DNA of 64,000 nt from Zerene cesonia (taxonomy: Eukaryota; Arthropoda; Insecta; Lepidoptera; Pieridae). Position 1 is the stretch's first letter, and every line of letters begins with the position of its first letter. The notes under the pieces are model-generated. The model was given only the letters and a program-made list of their open reading frames with translations, searched no databases and was not told where the DNA came from. The position numbers and the translations under genes were made by a program. The stretch covers positions 3,348,001-3,412,000 of the forward strand of contig NC_052129.1 in the NCBI RefSeq assembly GCF_012273895.1, in the 5' to 3' direction. Positions 18,314 to 30,832 of this stretch are shown in pieces.

Positions 18314-19460
18314 TAGTATACTACTAGCTGCGTGCTATATTTCAGCAAGATTCTAAGATAAATAATAACGTAGCTGGAACCAACCTGATCATAACACTAA
18401 CCATATAGGAAGTAAGTACTTATATTTCTCTCATAGTATTGAATTTCATGCTGTAAATCAAACAGCTCCCAATAGGAATATCTTGACTGATGTATAACAC
18501 GTTACTAAAACTAAACCGCGTCCCTGAAAAGTTCATTCACATTTCCGCGACCAAGGGCTACAGCCCCAAAGTTCATTATACTCGAATGCCATATATAGTA
18601 GTATATAGTAGTTATTTTAATAAGAAAATTTATAAAGCGCAAATCACGCAATGATAAGAAAACACCTTGTCACATTCCTCACGGAAGAATGGGATCTTTT
18701 GTTTTCCTGGTGGATTTTTATTATTTTTTATTTATTTATAATCCTTTATTATACAAGCTTAGAAAGAAACAACAAGAACACAGTAAACAGAAAAAAAAGA
18801 CATTGTTTGTACAAGAGGCGACCTTATTGCTTCACAGCAATCTCGGGATTATATTATTGGGAAAGACATCATCATTAGCGATCCTAGGAAAAGAAAATAT
18901 TATTTTGTCCTATTAATTGCGAATACCATTATGTATATACATCGTATTGGTCGTCAGGTTCTTTACCAATCTCTCAGTAACTACCACATACGAGTTGTCA
19001 TTTTATAAGTGTAGCATTTAATAACCAATTTATAGTTTTTTTTACAAACTGCTATAAGGTTTCGTTGATATTTCAATATATAATTCATTTCCTACCCTAC
19101 AATTAATACTTACATTTAATGGGAAATTTCTTTCAAAGCATAACATAAATAACAAATTATTGTGAATTAGCGTTTAAATGACGCGTCTACATCGCTGCGT
19201 TGGAGTAATATAAAGTGAGTACAAATCATCATTATAAACCTTATGTAAGCAGTAATGTATTAATGAGCAATCAATATCGAATGCAAGCAATAATGTCATT
19301 GACTCTACGTTTGGATACAGACGCTGACTGACGTCAAACATTTCCAAGTGGAGTGGTCGGATGCACTTTAGCCAGTTGTAAAACGGATACATTCGATCGC
19401 ATCTAGTTAAACAGTTTATATTTAGTTATTGTCAAAAGCTAAATATAAACTTAATTATTT

Positions 19461-19488
19461 GTAGCTAGCTAGCTACACACACACACAC
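19461..19488. repeat. 16-bp palindrome followed by AC microsatellite
   Basis: GTAGCTAGCTAGCTAC is a perfect palindrome (19461-19476), directly followed by about seven AC units. Confidence 0.85.
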
Positions 19489-19689
19489 CACAATCTAAGT
19501 TGAAAATCAAGGTCAATTATGTTGGTGACATATGAATTTCACATTTCGTTTTCCTATGATACGAAGTAGGTAATCGCCCTTCCAGCAAATTCGGTTGCTT
19601 GTTTTTAATAATAAAAGCATTCCGTATTCATTGAAAATATCCGAACAAAGCTATGATTCGTAATAACAAAGTATCGTCTCACACATATT

Positions 19690-19936
19690 TGAGTTTAATA
19701 TGTGTGCAATACTCTATATTTGTATTCTTGCTACTTATCCTTTTTATCTATCGTCGTCTCGCTAATGCCTACCACGTGTTTTATTATACCTGTTACCCTT
19801 TACACTGGTTGCCTGAGAGAAATCACTTATAGGTGATGAGGCCATCCAATAAGTTATACTATTTCTATTTGTGTAAGTAGTTGTAAGATTTCCTATATGC
19901 ATAATTGTATTTAAGTGTTAAATAAATAAATATTCT
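19690..19936 (+). mobile_element. Non-LTR/SINE 3' tail
   Basis: It contains TTGCCTGAGAGAAATCACTT, a small hairpin (TCACTTATAGGTGA) and GAGGCCATCC, then a T-rich stretch and an AAATAAATAAATA tail. This resembles the 3' tails of common lepidopteran retroelements with the 'CCTGGAAGAGATCGCT...AGCGATAAGGCC' layout. I rely on memory of that layout, so the family name is left open. Confidence 0.5.
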
Positions 19937-20235
19937 CCAACGCCACGTGTAGTATCATTTACTCTCTACTATATGAACAATATTTTCTAAATGTCTAGTA
20001 AACAAACCAAACACGCTCAGCAGTGATTACACAATAAACGTGACACAATTAGCAGGTCAACGTCCCGGAAACAATACGCGAAATATAACACGCGTGACCC
20101 ATCCTTCCCCGTACCAACACACGCAGCACGCAGCTACCCCCAATAGTTTGAATATAGTATTCCCCGAATGCCAACAAATGACTACTACACGTTAAGTGGA
20201 AGATCCAAGTTCCCGAAAGCCGCCCTCTCCCGGCT

Positions 20236-20269
20236 TATAAATATGACGTCCGAACGCGTCCAGCTCAGT
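20236..20269 (+). promoter_or_regulatory. TATA box plus arthropod initiator
   Basis: TATAAATA lies at 20236-20243 and the arthropod initiator core TCAGT at 20265-20269. The predicted +1 A (20267) is 31 nt from the first T of the TATA box, which is the classic spacing. The surrounding 20040-20300 stretch is more GC-rich and CpG-rich than the background. It is followed within 180 nt by the start codon of the two-exon gene. Spacing and context make it a convincing focused core promoter, although transcription itself is inferred. Confidence 0.65.
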
Positions 20270-20442
20270 CGCACAGGAGAGCTCGAGGTGTTAGCACTGT
20301 GCCAACATCCGCACTTCCAGAGTGACAACGTGATTCCTATACCGTTTACGCTACAACAAATTAACCGATTACTCAATCCGTTTCGTAATTTGGCTTGATA
20401 TCAAAGCGATAACATCGTTAGTGTTGACGTGTGTGTTACAAA

Positions 20443-20484
20443 ATGTTGGACAAGACGATTCTTGGAGGCAGTTGGGAGAGTGTG
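20443..20484 (+). CDS. First coding exon of the unrecognised two-exon gene
   Basis: The start codon sits in a favourable context (A at -3, ACAAAATG) and is followed by 14 codons reading MLDKTILGGSWESV. The exon ends at a consensus donor, GTG followed by GTGAGT. It lies 176 nt downstream of a TATA/initiator promoter, so the 5' untranslated region is short. The donor is phase 0, which matches the phase-0 acceptor at 24867/24868, so the two exons join without a frame problem. I infer the pairing from phase, strand and promoter position; no transcript was available. A further small exon in the 4.4 kb intron cannot be excluded. Confidence 0.65.
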
Positions 20485-23400
20485 GTGAGTTTGTATAACA
20501 ATTCAATCATTTATACGGAATAAGTATTATGAAGCATTAGAACACCTTTAATAAAAGGCTTTGTTATAGAGGTGCTTTCAATACAATCAGATCAAATTAT
20601 ACGTACAATCTCGTACGCGAATGCAGCTTAATACTAAAGCGAGTTCACTGCCCATACAAATGTCTGTTACCATTCTGCTTAGCGTATTATTTACTTCAAT
20701 CTTGACATTGCTTTAGATTCGCGGCTATTAAATAGCAATAGCCTCGATTAAACTGGAGAAAAAAAGATTAAAGCCCGACTGTATCAAAAGCAAACTTTAT
20801 TACAGAAGTTATCTTTTATAATGAAAATGATATTATACAAGTTTGTGTGCATAATATTATAAAAAAAATTAAACACATTCGAATAACTTATTCAATCAAA
20901 TTAACCGAAACTAGAATGAATATAACGCATTTTAATTCTCAGAGATGTTAACTACCGCCTCAAGAATGAAAAAAATTGAGAATAGTTCGCCGAATTTCTC
21001 CCTTTCATTTAAAATCACAATTTCATATTCATATCAGAATTTTACTATATATAAAAACAATCTTTCGTAATAGTGCTTGTGCAAATAGAAAGTTATTTAA
21101 TAGAGATGAAAGATAAATAAATCAATTGTATTTAATGTCAATGAGATATCTTTCAAGCGCATCAACAAGACCAGTTTAGAGAATTATGTGAACTTTCACT
21201 GAGTAATCAACCATCTTACCATCATGAAGATATGTATATAATTAAACATATGGATCTACCGACCATTCGGAATAGGACTATAATTAATGAAACTAACTAA
21301 AAAACGCAATAATCTACATTTATTATGTATTTAAATCTCAGTAAAAAAAACCACTAGAGGCTTATACTTTATCTAGTTTAATTCAAGTCCTGCCGGTTTT
21401 CGAAAGCCGAGATCGTCAGATAAGACGGTTGACAGTTTAAAAATTATCGACAGCGCATGATGAATTATATCACCGACATCGCTTCGTGTCCAAGAGATTT
21501 AAGATTTAAAACACTAATGAAGATTAAATGCGGCTCGGCCAACGTTTAAGAGACATACTAATTTATTTTTTATTTCAATGTCGTACCAACGTATAAATTT
21601 GTTATATAATTTAACGATAAGCGAACATCCCAACCAATTAAGTTACACTCCAATCAATCGAACTGACAGTATAAAAAATGTCATTAAAATCGGTACATTC
21701 AACGCACCAACTTCAAGGAACTCAACTGCGGTACAATGACCCAGCTGCCCTCTGTGTAATATGTAAAAAATTGACTAACAATTATAAAAAATCTATTACT
21801 CACGGCTTACGTTAAATGTGTGAAGATCGCGTGGGCATGTCACAGTTAGTCACAAAATACGTCAGAAATACCGATAATGTTGAAACAAGATTAAAACACG
21901 AACACAATATATTATCAGTGACTTTCTTAATTCGGTGGGTGTGTCATCGATAGAGAAGTACATATGATTAAATGTTTGTTGCTTAAACATACCTGAGTTA
22001 TGCTAATTACCAACTTGGCCGTAAAAGAAATCGATCAATGATACACATCTGTTTTTTTTTTCTATTTTATTCATGCCAAAACACATTAAGTAAACTGTCA
22101 CTACAATAAATAATAATAAAATATAGTTTTACACACATAACATCTAAAACGGTCAGAGTCAAGCATTTAACAGTTCATAAAATATGCCAAAAATCTGTGT
22201 TTACATTAAAATATTTCACAAAATTCGAATGAAAGTCGAAACGTGATAAATCTATATCTATCTTTCAAACATCAACCAATATTGTGTTGTTATTAAACGA
22301 TGATATAACCTTAAAAACACAATAGACGCTGCAATAACTACATCGGTTCCTAACCTTCGTAATTATAACAGTAATAGATACTATAAATACGAGGCATGCC
22401 ATGACAGGAATAGCGCATATCGATATAAATACATGCCTACTATAGACATATACACACATGCATATATGTATATCGTTGTTTTGAATACGTATGCAGCGTG
22501 TAAAATATTAGAATTTTATTCTCACGTAAACATTTACGAAATTAACGTAAATAAATACGTTTGATCGTGTAAGCATTAAGGCCAAACAGAAAGTTAGTGC
22601 ATGAAAGCCGAAAGCAGAGATCAAATCATGCTGATAATATATCATGCGTCTTGTTCTCAATGATAACATTAAATCATTTTATGTTTAATAGGAAAAGAAC
22701 AAATTACCTTCACCTAAATCAAACTTCTCGTAAATATTTTTTTTTAATCTACTCTTAAATATAGCATGCCACTATAAATCTTTAAAGAAAGCTTATATAG
22801 TCACCATTTTTTACATTAGTTAACCAATATCATTCATAGTACAATACAGTTACCTGGAATTAACAGTCTAGAGCAATAAATTAAGCAAAGTATCGAAAAT
22901 CTAGCTCAAACTCAGCCAAAACATAGCTGTAAATGTTGCGAAATAAAAAATCGCAATGCTTTTTTGTACGAGCACATATGAAATAACGGTGATACGAAAG
23001 TGGGTTCCAACGTTGGACCGACGAAAACTACTCGAATGAGTGTTAAGATATTTTTACTCTGTATGAAGCATAATCCTGCTGTGTAACGTTCCCACTTCTA
23101 TGTTGCAATCGTATAAAATCATAATCCATATTTAAGATCACATCACCATTTATGAATGTAACAATAAAAAATATTCAACAATAATTTTAATAACAACCAG
23201 CTTCTGATGTCATTCCATTATTATAACCCACGCTGAGCAAATCCGCGCAATACTTGCGAAAAAATCCAATTGTTAGCTATTCGCATTTTATTGACTCTTA
23301 AAGCAGTGTTAATAAGGTTATACGATCTATTTTCGCGAGCAATAAACACAGATACAATCATCGTTGCATAAAATCGCTCGTCGAAAATAACTTGCGACGA

Positions 23401-24867
23401 ATTTAACCAGTAAGTACCTTTACCTTCGTATTTTAATAACCTCCACAAATAACCACGACTAGGCAACGCTGGGACAGAAATACTGGATGTGTTCAACAAA
23501 ATATCATCGCACGAACTTAAAATGGCACGTGAAAGGTGTATGTGGATACGACTTACCAACTTGTACACGAATATATGCCATTTGATACTTAAGTGAGCCT
23601 CTCGGAATAAACTGCATTACCTGAAAAAGAGAATTTCGGTTAACTTCGTTCTCGTAAAACAACCGTTTAACTCGATTACACAATTTAAATAATTATAGCA
23701 AATAACAATTCCCCCGTAACCTATATTCGCACGACGTAATCGCTTTTAATTGGGTGGCGTTAACTAACATTCCTAGTAAAAAAAAACTATTTCAGTGTGA
23801 CCCATTTTTTGTACGACCTAAATTCGCGACAGTGCACCTTTTTACACGAAACCATTAAAAATAATGTTACAAAACGCGAGCTGTCAAAACAAGCATCGAG
23901 GCAGATTTGTCGTGTCAAGACCAACGGACATTGAAATATCTTACTCCAAGATGTATCAATTTCTTAAAGAATCCGGGCTAAGATTATTTATCCAATTTAT
24001 AAACGACACACGTAACCTGAAAAAACGTAACAAAAGTGTTAAATTGTCGTGACTTTTAGCTCGGGACCACAAAAAAAAAATGATGATAGTTTGAAAATAG
24101 AACCCAAATATTTTGATACAAAATAGAACAGCAGCAGTTCCACGTTACGATTTCGTTCAATCTTTAACGTTTTCCAATAAACTGACATAGAGAAGCGGCT
24201 ATTTATGCCTGACCCGTTCTAAAACCGTTATAGCATTGCATATATTTGTGAAAACAAACAAACGTTGCACAACCACAGATAAACATTAAAAGGTATATTT
24301 ATCAATATTTCGAAACGTTCGACCGATAAAATCTCATTAATCTGAGAGCTTTTACAGTTTCAAGCGATGTAAACGGGTGACATTATTTAACGCCTTGCCC
24401 AACCTTTGGTACTTTAGTAGCTTTAAACTATTTTAAATCATGACGTTATGCGTCTGTAACCTCTGGTTTATGAACCTTGGAACGGAAAGCAATATTTAAA
24501 AACCGGCATTTCTACGTACAAACTTCCTCGACAGTTCACTGTCGAATGTTATTAAATAGCAGTAGTTGTGCCAGCATCTCCAGCATTGTCATGCATATGG
24601 TTAGGCCGACAGGTGGCAACAGACATGTGGGCACCGCGCGAAGGGCTCGAATGACGACACGGACAGAGACGGCTGACAGTATTGCCAATAACAGAAAAGG
24701 ACAGCAACATAACCCTAACGTCGCCCTTGCAGTCACGTAGGATATTTATGATATCGGTACTTAAAATAATCCCTAAGATCTCTGACGTACTTTATGGGAC
24801 AGTAGTAATTTATTTATGACTTGCTACAGAGCATCTATTTTATTAATAGAAAGTTTTTAATTTTCAG
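20485..24867 (+). other. Large intron of the two-exon gene
   Basis: The intron starts GTGAGT and ends TTTTCAG. It is mostly AT-rich with no clear repeat element. Two patches stand out. One is an exon-like minus-strand segment at 23557-23620. The other is a GC-richer patch at 24530-24740 just before exon 2, which begins with an 18-bp palindrome at 24528-24545 and could be a regulatory element or an alternative 5' exon. Confidence 0.5.
23557..23620 (-). CDS. Candidate exon nested in the intron of the plus-strand gene
   Basis: On the minus strand a strong acceptor (CTCTTTTTCAG) at 23621-23631 and a consensus donor (GTAAGT) at 23551-23556 bracket 64 nt. Only one frame is open: 21 codons starting VMQFIPRGSLK and ending IRVQV, plus one base. 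The second codon is ATG, so it could be an initiating exon. I do not recognise the peptide and no partner exon was found. It could be an exon of the long DYRK gene, which is on the same strand, or a chance pairing of splice-like sites. Confidence 0.25.
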
Positions 24868-25407
24868 ATCTCGCGTGATGAGTACGAGGTCGACTACAGC
24901 CAGAGCCCCAGGGGGTCGCCGTTGAAAGACACTTCTAACATACAAGAGGAGCAACCGTACTTGATCAGCCGCCACAACCCAAATAAGACCTTCCGCCGTG
25001 AATCCGTCATAGCATCTTGGAAGAGCCTGAAGAAAGAGCGCGAGCAAGCTTTGGGCAAGCGGATCATTTACGTAGATGCTGACACGTATGAGGATTACTA
25101 TGGCCGCAACAAGGTCAAACGATGCAAAAGCGAGAGGACCGCAAATCTCCCCCGAATCCCGAAGAAAGTGAAGCGGACATATTCAGTGCTCTATCGTTAT
25201 GACCCCAACGAAGAGAAGGTTGTGAAAGAATACAAGTACCAATTGCCGAAAGAGGATGAGACGCCACGTCAGTACGGATTACAGAAATCACAGTCTGAAC
25301 CGTTCTTGAGGCCCGAAAGAACGCCAAAGAGGAAAGTGAAGAGATCCATTACCACTCTATTGAACATCAAGACGAAATTCTTAAATATTTTCTCCTCCAA
25401 GAGTTAG
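24868..25407 (+). CDS. Terminal exon of an unrecognised 193-residue basic phosphoprotein-like gene
   Basis: A pyrimidine-rich acceptor (ends TTTTCAG at 24867) opens a 540-nt frame of 179 codons plus stop. Base composition is clearly coding-like against the AT-rich surroundings. With the 14 residues of exon 1 the protein is 193 residues. I see no signal peptide, membrane segment or known domain. It is rich in Lys and Arg and has many sites of the type used by basophilic or proline-directed kinases: SPRGSP (27-32), RRES (57-60), KRCKS (98-102), KSQSEP (154-159, resembling a 14-3-3 mode I site), RTP (165-167) and KRS (172-174). A Tyr-rich stretch lies at 82-92 and another around 119-138. The C-terminal 25 residues are basic and hydrophobic. 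I infer an intracellular, probably disordered and phosphorylated protein. I do not recognise the family. The first ATG of this protein is in exon 1; inside this exon translation does not begin independently. Confidence 0.75.
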   Translation: MSRDEYEVDYSQSPRGSPLKDTSNIQEEQPYLISRHNPNKTFRRESVIASWKSLKKEREQALGKRIIYVDADTYEDYYGRNKVKRCKSERTANLPRIPKKVKRTYSVLYRYDPNEEKVVKEYKYQLPKEDETPRQYGLQKSQSEPFLRPERTPKRKVKRSITTLLNIKTKFLNIFSSKS

Positions 25408-26420
25408 ACATTAAGATAGATTTTAGAGGTTAAGTTGCTCAATTTCATGCATTTTAGTGGGACGGATGATCGAAGAGATGTAAAGTAAATGGATAAAACC
25501 CGCTCCGTGATTGGGTTTTAGGAAACTTTACCAACTCTGTTGTGATAGCGTTGCTCAGTATGCTTTAAAGAGAAAAAAATTTAATGAAATGTACGTTGAA
25601 GTGCTTTTAGTAGTTATAAAATAAGTGTTGTTTTTGTACCAAAGGCCATTTCTCATTAAATTGGAGATATTAGTAGTAATTCATAGTAAGTCTGAGACGA
25701 ATTATTTTCGAGTCTACATCAACGTAAAGTATTTGTCACATGCAGTAGGAGTTCGTAAAGTAGAGCGGAACTAGAATCAAATTTCTAATTACGAGAATTG
25801 GTCTGTATAGTACTAAAATCGTGATATTTACTGTGTGTTGTGATATATTAATAATAGATTTCGTTTTATAAACCATTGAAAGGTTTATAAATTTTGATAA
25901 TCTTAATATTTCTTAAGCAATTTATCACTCATTGTATTAATGGTAATGAAAATGAGTTTTCTAATAATTTTCATACTTATCAGTGTGGTGAAAAATCTTT
26001 TCAATTTTTAAAGTTATCCCACAAGGCATTAAGATTCTTTTTGTATTTATATTTTAATTAATATAAATAACAAAGTTCAACCTGTATTAAATTGACATTA
26101 AATAACCAGATCTGTAGATAAACAATGAGTGTCCGTAATTCTTTATATTTATAGTAAGTTAAATGTAAATGAAATTACAAAATAATTATACAATATTTTG
26201 TATTCATTCCGTTTGTGTTATTATATAAACTATAACCATTTAAGTTAAAAGCCATAAATAGAAAAAAAATAACATTTTAATATCATAATATTTGCCTTTA
26301 AATAGATGATTTATTATCTGTAACATTTTTTTAAGTTAAAGAACCAATCTTTATAGAAACAATAATTATTGTATCTACAGTAAACTAAATAGTATTAAGC
26401 AAAACAATAAAATGTTATTA
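25408..26420 (+). other. Probable 3' untranslated region of the two-exon gene
   Basis: After the stop codon the sequence turns AT-rich with no ORF. The first canonical AATAAA on the plus strand that I found is at 26406-26411, which would give a 3' untranslated region of about 1 kb. Several ATTAAA variants (about 25655, 26083, 26094) could give shorter ends. The boundary is inferred from the hexamer only. Confidence 0.35.
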
Positions 26421-28001
26421 AATTAACACAATTTTTTATTTTTCCATCGATGCCAAACAGTAAATAACAATAATACGAAACCACTTTTCCAATGAAATGA
26501 TAATGTTTAACAATTTTGTATGCAAAACAAATGCATATACACATAAACGTATATAACTTAATCATACACAATATTTATTTGTTTCTTATTAAATCACATA
26601 CTTTGAAAAGGCACGTTGATCATCACCACATCGATGACGTCATCAAATTGAAATCGAAACCGTACACTTCTTATAGTCCACACTCTAATCAGTTTCACTG
26701 CAAACTCTGGACAATTGGCCAAACTTTTTCCATTACACTTTCACATTTTCTATAACACGGCAGGCACAAAAAGGCAGCGAGGCGAGTATCGGGGCATGAC
26801 GTCATCGCCCATACGGGACGCAACTTTTTTAATATTAGTGAAGCCTACTGACTTCACCGATTCGCCCTCAATGTGGCTTCTATTTCTTATAACGATGACT
26901 GTTCAATTTTAATCGAGACATGCACAGACTTATTAATAAGTAGCCATTGCTTCTTTAGGCTAAATAATCATCACTGAATAATAATCATTGAACAATCACG
27001 CTAAGAGTTTTTATTGTAAACACAAATTTGGGCAATGCTTATGAATCACGAGGAACCAAGAGGCTGAAACGGTAGTTTAGCTTACAAGGCTGTATTAAAA
27101 AGACTTGACTTGGGTTTTCCTGTCGGGATTTCTATGTAAACAAAAGCTATCATCGACTTTCGAAGTATTTACCAAGTTGCGTGCCTCGTCTAAAAGGAAC
27201 TCTCCATTTAATCTATACCAATGAAGTGTCCGTTTGCAATATTAAAATAACCACTTATTACGAAATGCATATGGATGTACATATACCAAATCAATTTTTT
27301 TACAAGTTTCGTCTGTCTGTCTGTTTGTGTCACGGTTCGACCGATTTTGACGGTTTTTCCTGACCGTTAGATTATGTGCTAACAAGTGGCTTAGGTTATA
27401 TTTTACACTGACATTCTCGTAGGAGCAATAGAAATAAAAGGGGGAACTCATCTACGCGGACAATTCAGCTGGTATATAGTATGTGTTGTTTATTTGTATA
27501 TATAAACGCTTTATCTAAACTAGCATTATTCTAGGTGTACCTATATAATCACTTTTTTCTTAAATTCATAATTAGAATCTACAATAACTTTAGTTTTCTA
27601 AACTCCTACAATTATAATAAATATAAAATGTTCCAATCACTCAAATAAGTCTTTACAAACATGAAACATAACATTTCCAGAATGATCTTTCGAACTTCCT
27701 CCTTATCAATAGCGTTATTAATCACAGTCGCCCATAACTCGTCAGTTAACGGTTAAGTTCAAGGTGCGACTGTGACCCTCGCGCCTCCGAAATAGGCGAG
27801 CTGTTTCAACAACACCTCCATATATGCCGTGAGAAGTAGCGTAGATTTTAGCTTGTTACTGATCCATGGAATCTTAACAAGAAGAACAACTATTGTCGTG
27901 ACTTATATCCTGTTGTTGATTATATTATAATTGTTTTAAAGGATGTATACAGTAAGAAGCGATTTTGGATCTTTGGTTAAAACTTAAATATATACTATAT
28001 A
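26421..28001. other. Intergenic, no gene recognised
   Basis: AT-rich, with one possible repeat fragment listed separately. Confidence 0.4.
27258..27460 (+). repeat. Possible Helitron-like or SINE fragment
   Basis: CGTCTGTCTGTCTGTTTGTG and CGGTTCGACCGATTTTGACG resemble the core of the Helitron-like families, but neither end is recognisable. Confidence 0.3.
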
Positions 28002-28189
28002 TCTTATATATAATATTCTCGTGTCACAGTTTTCGTTGCCATACTCCTTCGAAACGGCTTGACCGATTTTGATGAAATATTTTGTACTTATCCGGTATCT
28101 ATGAGAATCGACCGATCGAACCAACATCTATTTTTTATACCCCTAAATGATAAGAGTAAGGCAGAACAGTGTTTGTCGGGTGCAGCTAG
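28002..28189 (+). mobile_element. Helitron-like element, third subfamily
   Basis: It starts TCTTATATATAATATTCTCG after a host A, continues GTGTCACAGTTTTCGTTGCC, and ends GGTGCAGCTAG followed by T. Its 5' half matches, in reverse, the distal half of the mosaic copy at 49163-49346. Confidence 0.75.
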
Positions 28190-28889
28190 TATAGTATAAA
28201 CACAATTATTCTCAGAACTATGACAGTTAGTTTCTAAATAAAAAACGCAACAATCTGTTCATCCAGTCGAAAAATGTGAGGTAACAAATACATAAATACT
28301 GTCGAATAGAGAATCTCCTTCTATTTCGAAGTTGGGACTACAATTAAAATCACCTCTAAAATGTCTTAACTACAGCAATTACATTCAATCCTTGGTTTGA
28401 ATAAATTTCAAATCAAGAATTGAAAAATCAGACCTAATTTTGTATTGAGACATATTTAATAAGTTAAGGGAGAAAGGATTCCAAAGTTAAAAAGTGTAAA
28501 TAAAATTGTAAAATATAATAACTAGAAAACAATCTGAGAAAAAATACGAGATTATAATTCTGCTTCATAATAAACCTTGAAATAATTTAAGTAAATTCTA
28601 GAGTTATCCATTGTTATACCATAACTTACTTGTTACACATGCATAGCCAGATACTTGTTATACATACTTATATAGTAAATTAATAGATACTTTGTTTTGC
28701 AACATTATTATTAATATTTATCACTTATTAGTCAAGCGTGAATTGTTACCCCATTGATTCCCACGCGCCCGCACCAGGCACCGAACAGGCGACCCCTCGT
28801 TGACCAAAAAATATTCAATATACCCATATACATCAAAACTGAATACACATTCGTTAATTATAACCATTGATTATTCAATCAAAATAATC

Positions 28890-28975
28890 ACACAAATATT
28901 ATAAATATGAAAGTTGGTTTGTTTGGATGTTATCCATTAATCAATCACGCTGAAACTATGGAACGGACTTTGAGG
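28890..28975 (+). mobile_element. 5' fragment of second-subfamily Helitron-like element
   Basis: It matches the start of the 15745 copy (AATATTATAAATATGAAAG, GTTTGTTTGGATGTTATCC) and stops after the core, with no 3' hairpin. Confidence 0.55.
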
Positions 28976-29784
28976 ATATTTTAGGTTTTTTTTTTTAATT
29001 TTAATCAAAGTTAGTTGCAACCTTGCTATTTGTAATCGCTTATTAAAACACAGTCTTGGAAAATAAAGTATAGAAACAATCCTAAAATATTTAATATGGC
29101 TGGATACTGGGAATGTTACGTCTTTGCTGTTACATACGAACATAAAATCATGACTTCTACAACAAAAGCGCGACAAATAATAACATTGAGATGTAATTCT
29201 TAATCCGAAATACCGAACGCAAAGATTAAACAGACGAAATTAATAAAACACATTAACATTCAACTACTTATGCAAGTGAACCGAATGAAGCCGTGGAAAT
29301 AAGCCCGACTGTCTGTACGGGGCCATGTTAATTTTCATTACGACCGTTTTGGGGACCGTTCGCATATCATTGCCCCAAATCCTTGTCGCTTCCCTGCTCC
29401 GTGGTACTTACTGACTGCGCAATATTGTCCCGGTTAATACCTTTGTATACTGACTTTTAAGACTCGATGGAGACTGTTCATGAAATGTGATAAGGGAGGA
29501 GTTTAATTGAAACATTACAAACAAATTAAACACTTACTTGTCATGAATTTAATGTATGATGAGGAATAACATTGAAAACGGAGTTAAAGGTTGGTATGAA
29601 TCTACATCATTGGTATAATCGAATACAAACAAACGATATGTTTAATAATAAAAGGTTTGATCGATATATAGCTGCACATTAATAAGCATTAGACTCTTGT
29701 TTTTTTTTTGTTCAAATTAAAATTTAGAAAAGGAGATTTAATTACATAGTATTAGATATTAAATAATAATAATATCCTATCCTA

Positions 29785-29983
29785 TCCTACTAACATTATA
29801 AATGCGTAAGTTTGTAAGGATGTGTGTATGTTTGTTACACTTTCACACAAAAACTAATGAACCGATTGCAAGAAATTTGGTACACAGATAGCTGGACAAC
29901 TGGAATAACACAAATGTAATTTTTTATGCCGATATTTCCACGGGATACAGACTTACGCGGGTGCAACCGCGGGGCGCAGTTAG
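29785..29983 (+). mobile_element. Helitron-like element, near complete
   Basis: It starts TCCTACTAACATTATAAATG after a host A. The preceding sequence repeats TATCC three times. The 3' end is GTGCAACCGCGGGGCGCAG then TTAG, one base from CTAG, followed by T. Confidence 0.85.
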
Positions 29984-30311
29984 TTGGATAATATTGCACA
30001 GTGCGTAAAATTAATATAATTGATACTAGCGTGCTCACTTACATTTTAAATTAAATATTACGAGCAAATTCAACGGGACGATTATTATCAAATTTATTAT
30101 GCTTTAAATTTACTTCCTCATTTTATTGCTGTTTTAACCATCGCTATATTACATTTATACATTACTTGAGGGATCATTAAGGTTTAAAATATCATTTGTA
30201 TTGTTTTTCAAATACTTTACAGATACTTCAGGTGATATACATAGGACGAAAATAGTTGGATATTAAGTTGGCAGTTTTTGTTAAATACAGTTAGTTCTTT
30301 CCATCACATGA

Positions 30312-30350
30312 AAACGTGGCATTCCACGTTTAACTACATTTAGTTAAACG
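30312..30350. repeat. Two overlapping hairpins with the same loop
   Basis: AAACGTGG-CATT-CCACGTTT (30312-30331) overlaps CGTTTAACTA-CATT-TAGTTAAACG (30327-30350). They share the CGTTT bases, so only one can form at a time. Confidence 0.85.
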
Positions 30351-30660
30351 ATATTTTAACAATGTAGATAGCACTCCCTATCTATAAAGCTTCTTGAAAT
30401 ATGAGTTTGATATGGGATTGACTTTTTCTATTACGCTTATATTACTTATCTACAATAAATACATCTGAATATATCTGAATCGAACTGTATGAAAGATGGC
30501 ATTACGGCAGTCGGCAGCGCGGGCCGAGGTTCGAGTGTCACACAGGACTCCCTCAGGCCCTCCGCATGGCTGAGCACTAGCATACATGCCAACATAAAGT
30601 ACGGTAAAGCTGCAGCAGCCTTCTCAGGCTAATAGCAATATTACCAAATCGCTCTGTCCC

Positions 30661-30832
30661 AATAATATTATCAACGTGAAAGTTTGTTTGTTTGAATGTT
30701 TGTCCGTCAATCACGCTGAAACTACTGAACGGGTTTTGATGAAATTTGTTATATAGAATGGATATGATTGAATGCTCCATTGGGATAAAACAATTAACTT
30801 GATATACGGGCGGAGCCGGGACGAGCGTGTAA
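30661..30832 (+). mobile_element. Helitron-like element, second subfamily, decayed ends
   Basis: It shares CGTGAAAGTTTGTTTGTTTG, the ACTACTGAACGG core and the 3' motif GGGCGGAGCCGGGACGAGCG with the 15745 copy. The terminal CTAG is lost. Confidence 0.7.

Noticed and set aside
24536..24736. Hydrophobic leader-like minus-strand frame
   Set aside because: It begins at GTG, not ATG, and lies in an intronic GC patch that is open in several frames.
30510..30540. B-box-like GAGGTTCGAGTGTC
   Set aside because: No matching A box or tRNA fold upstream.
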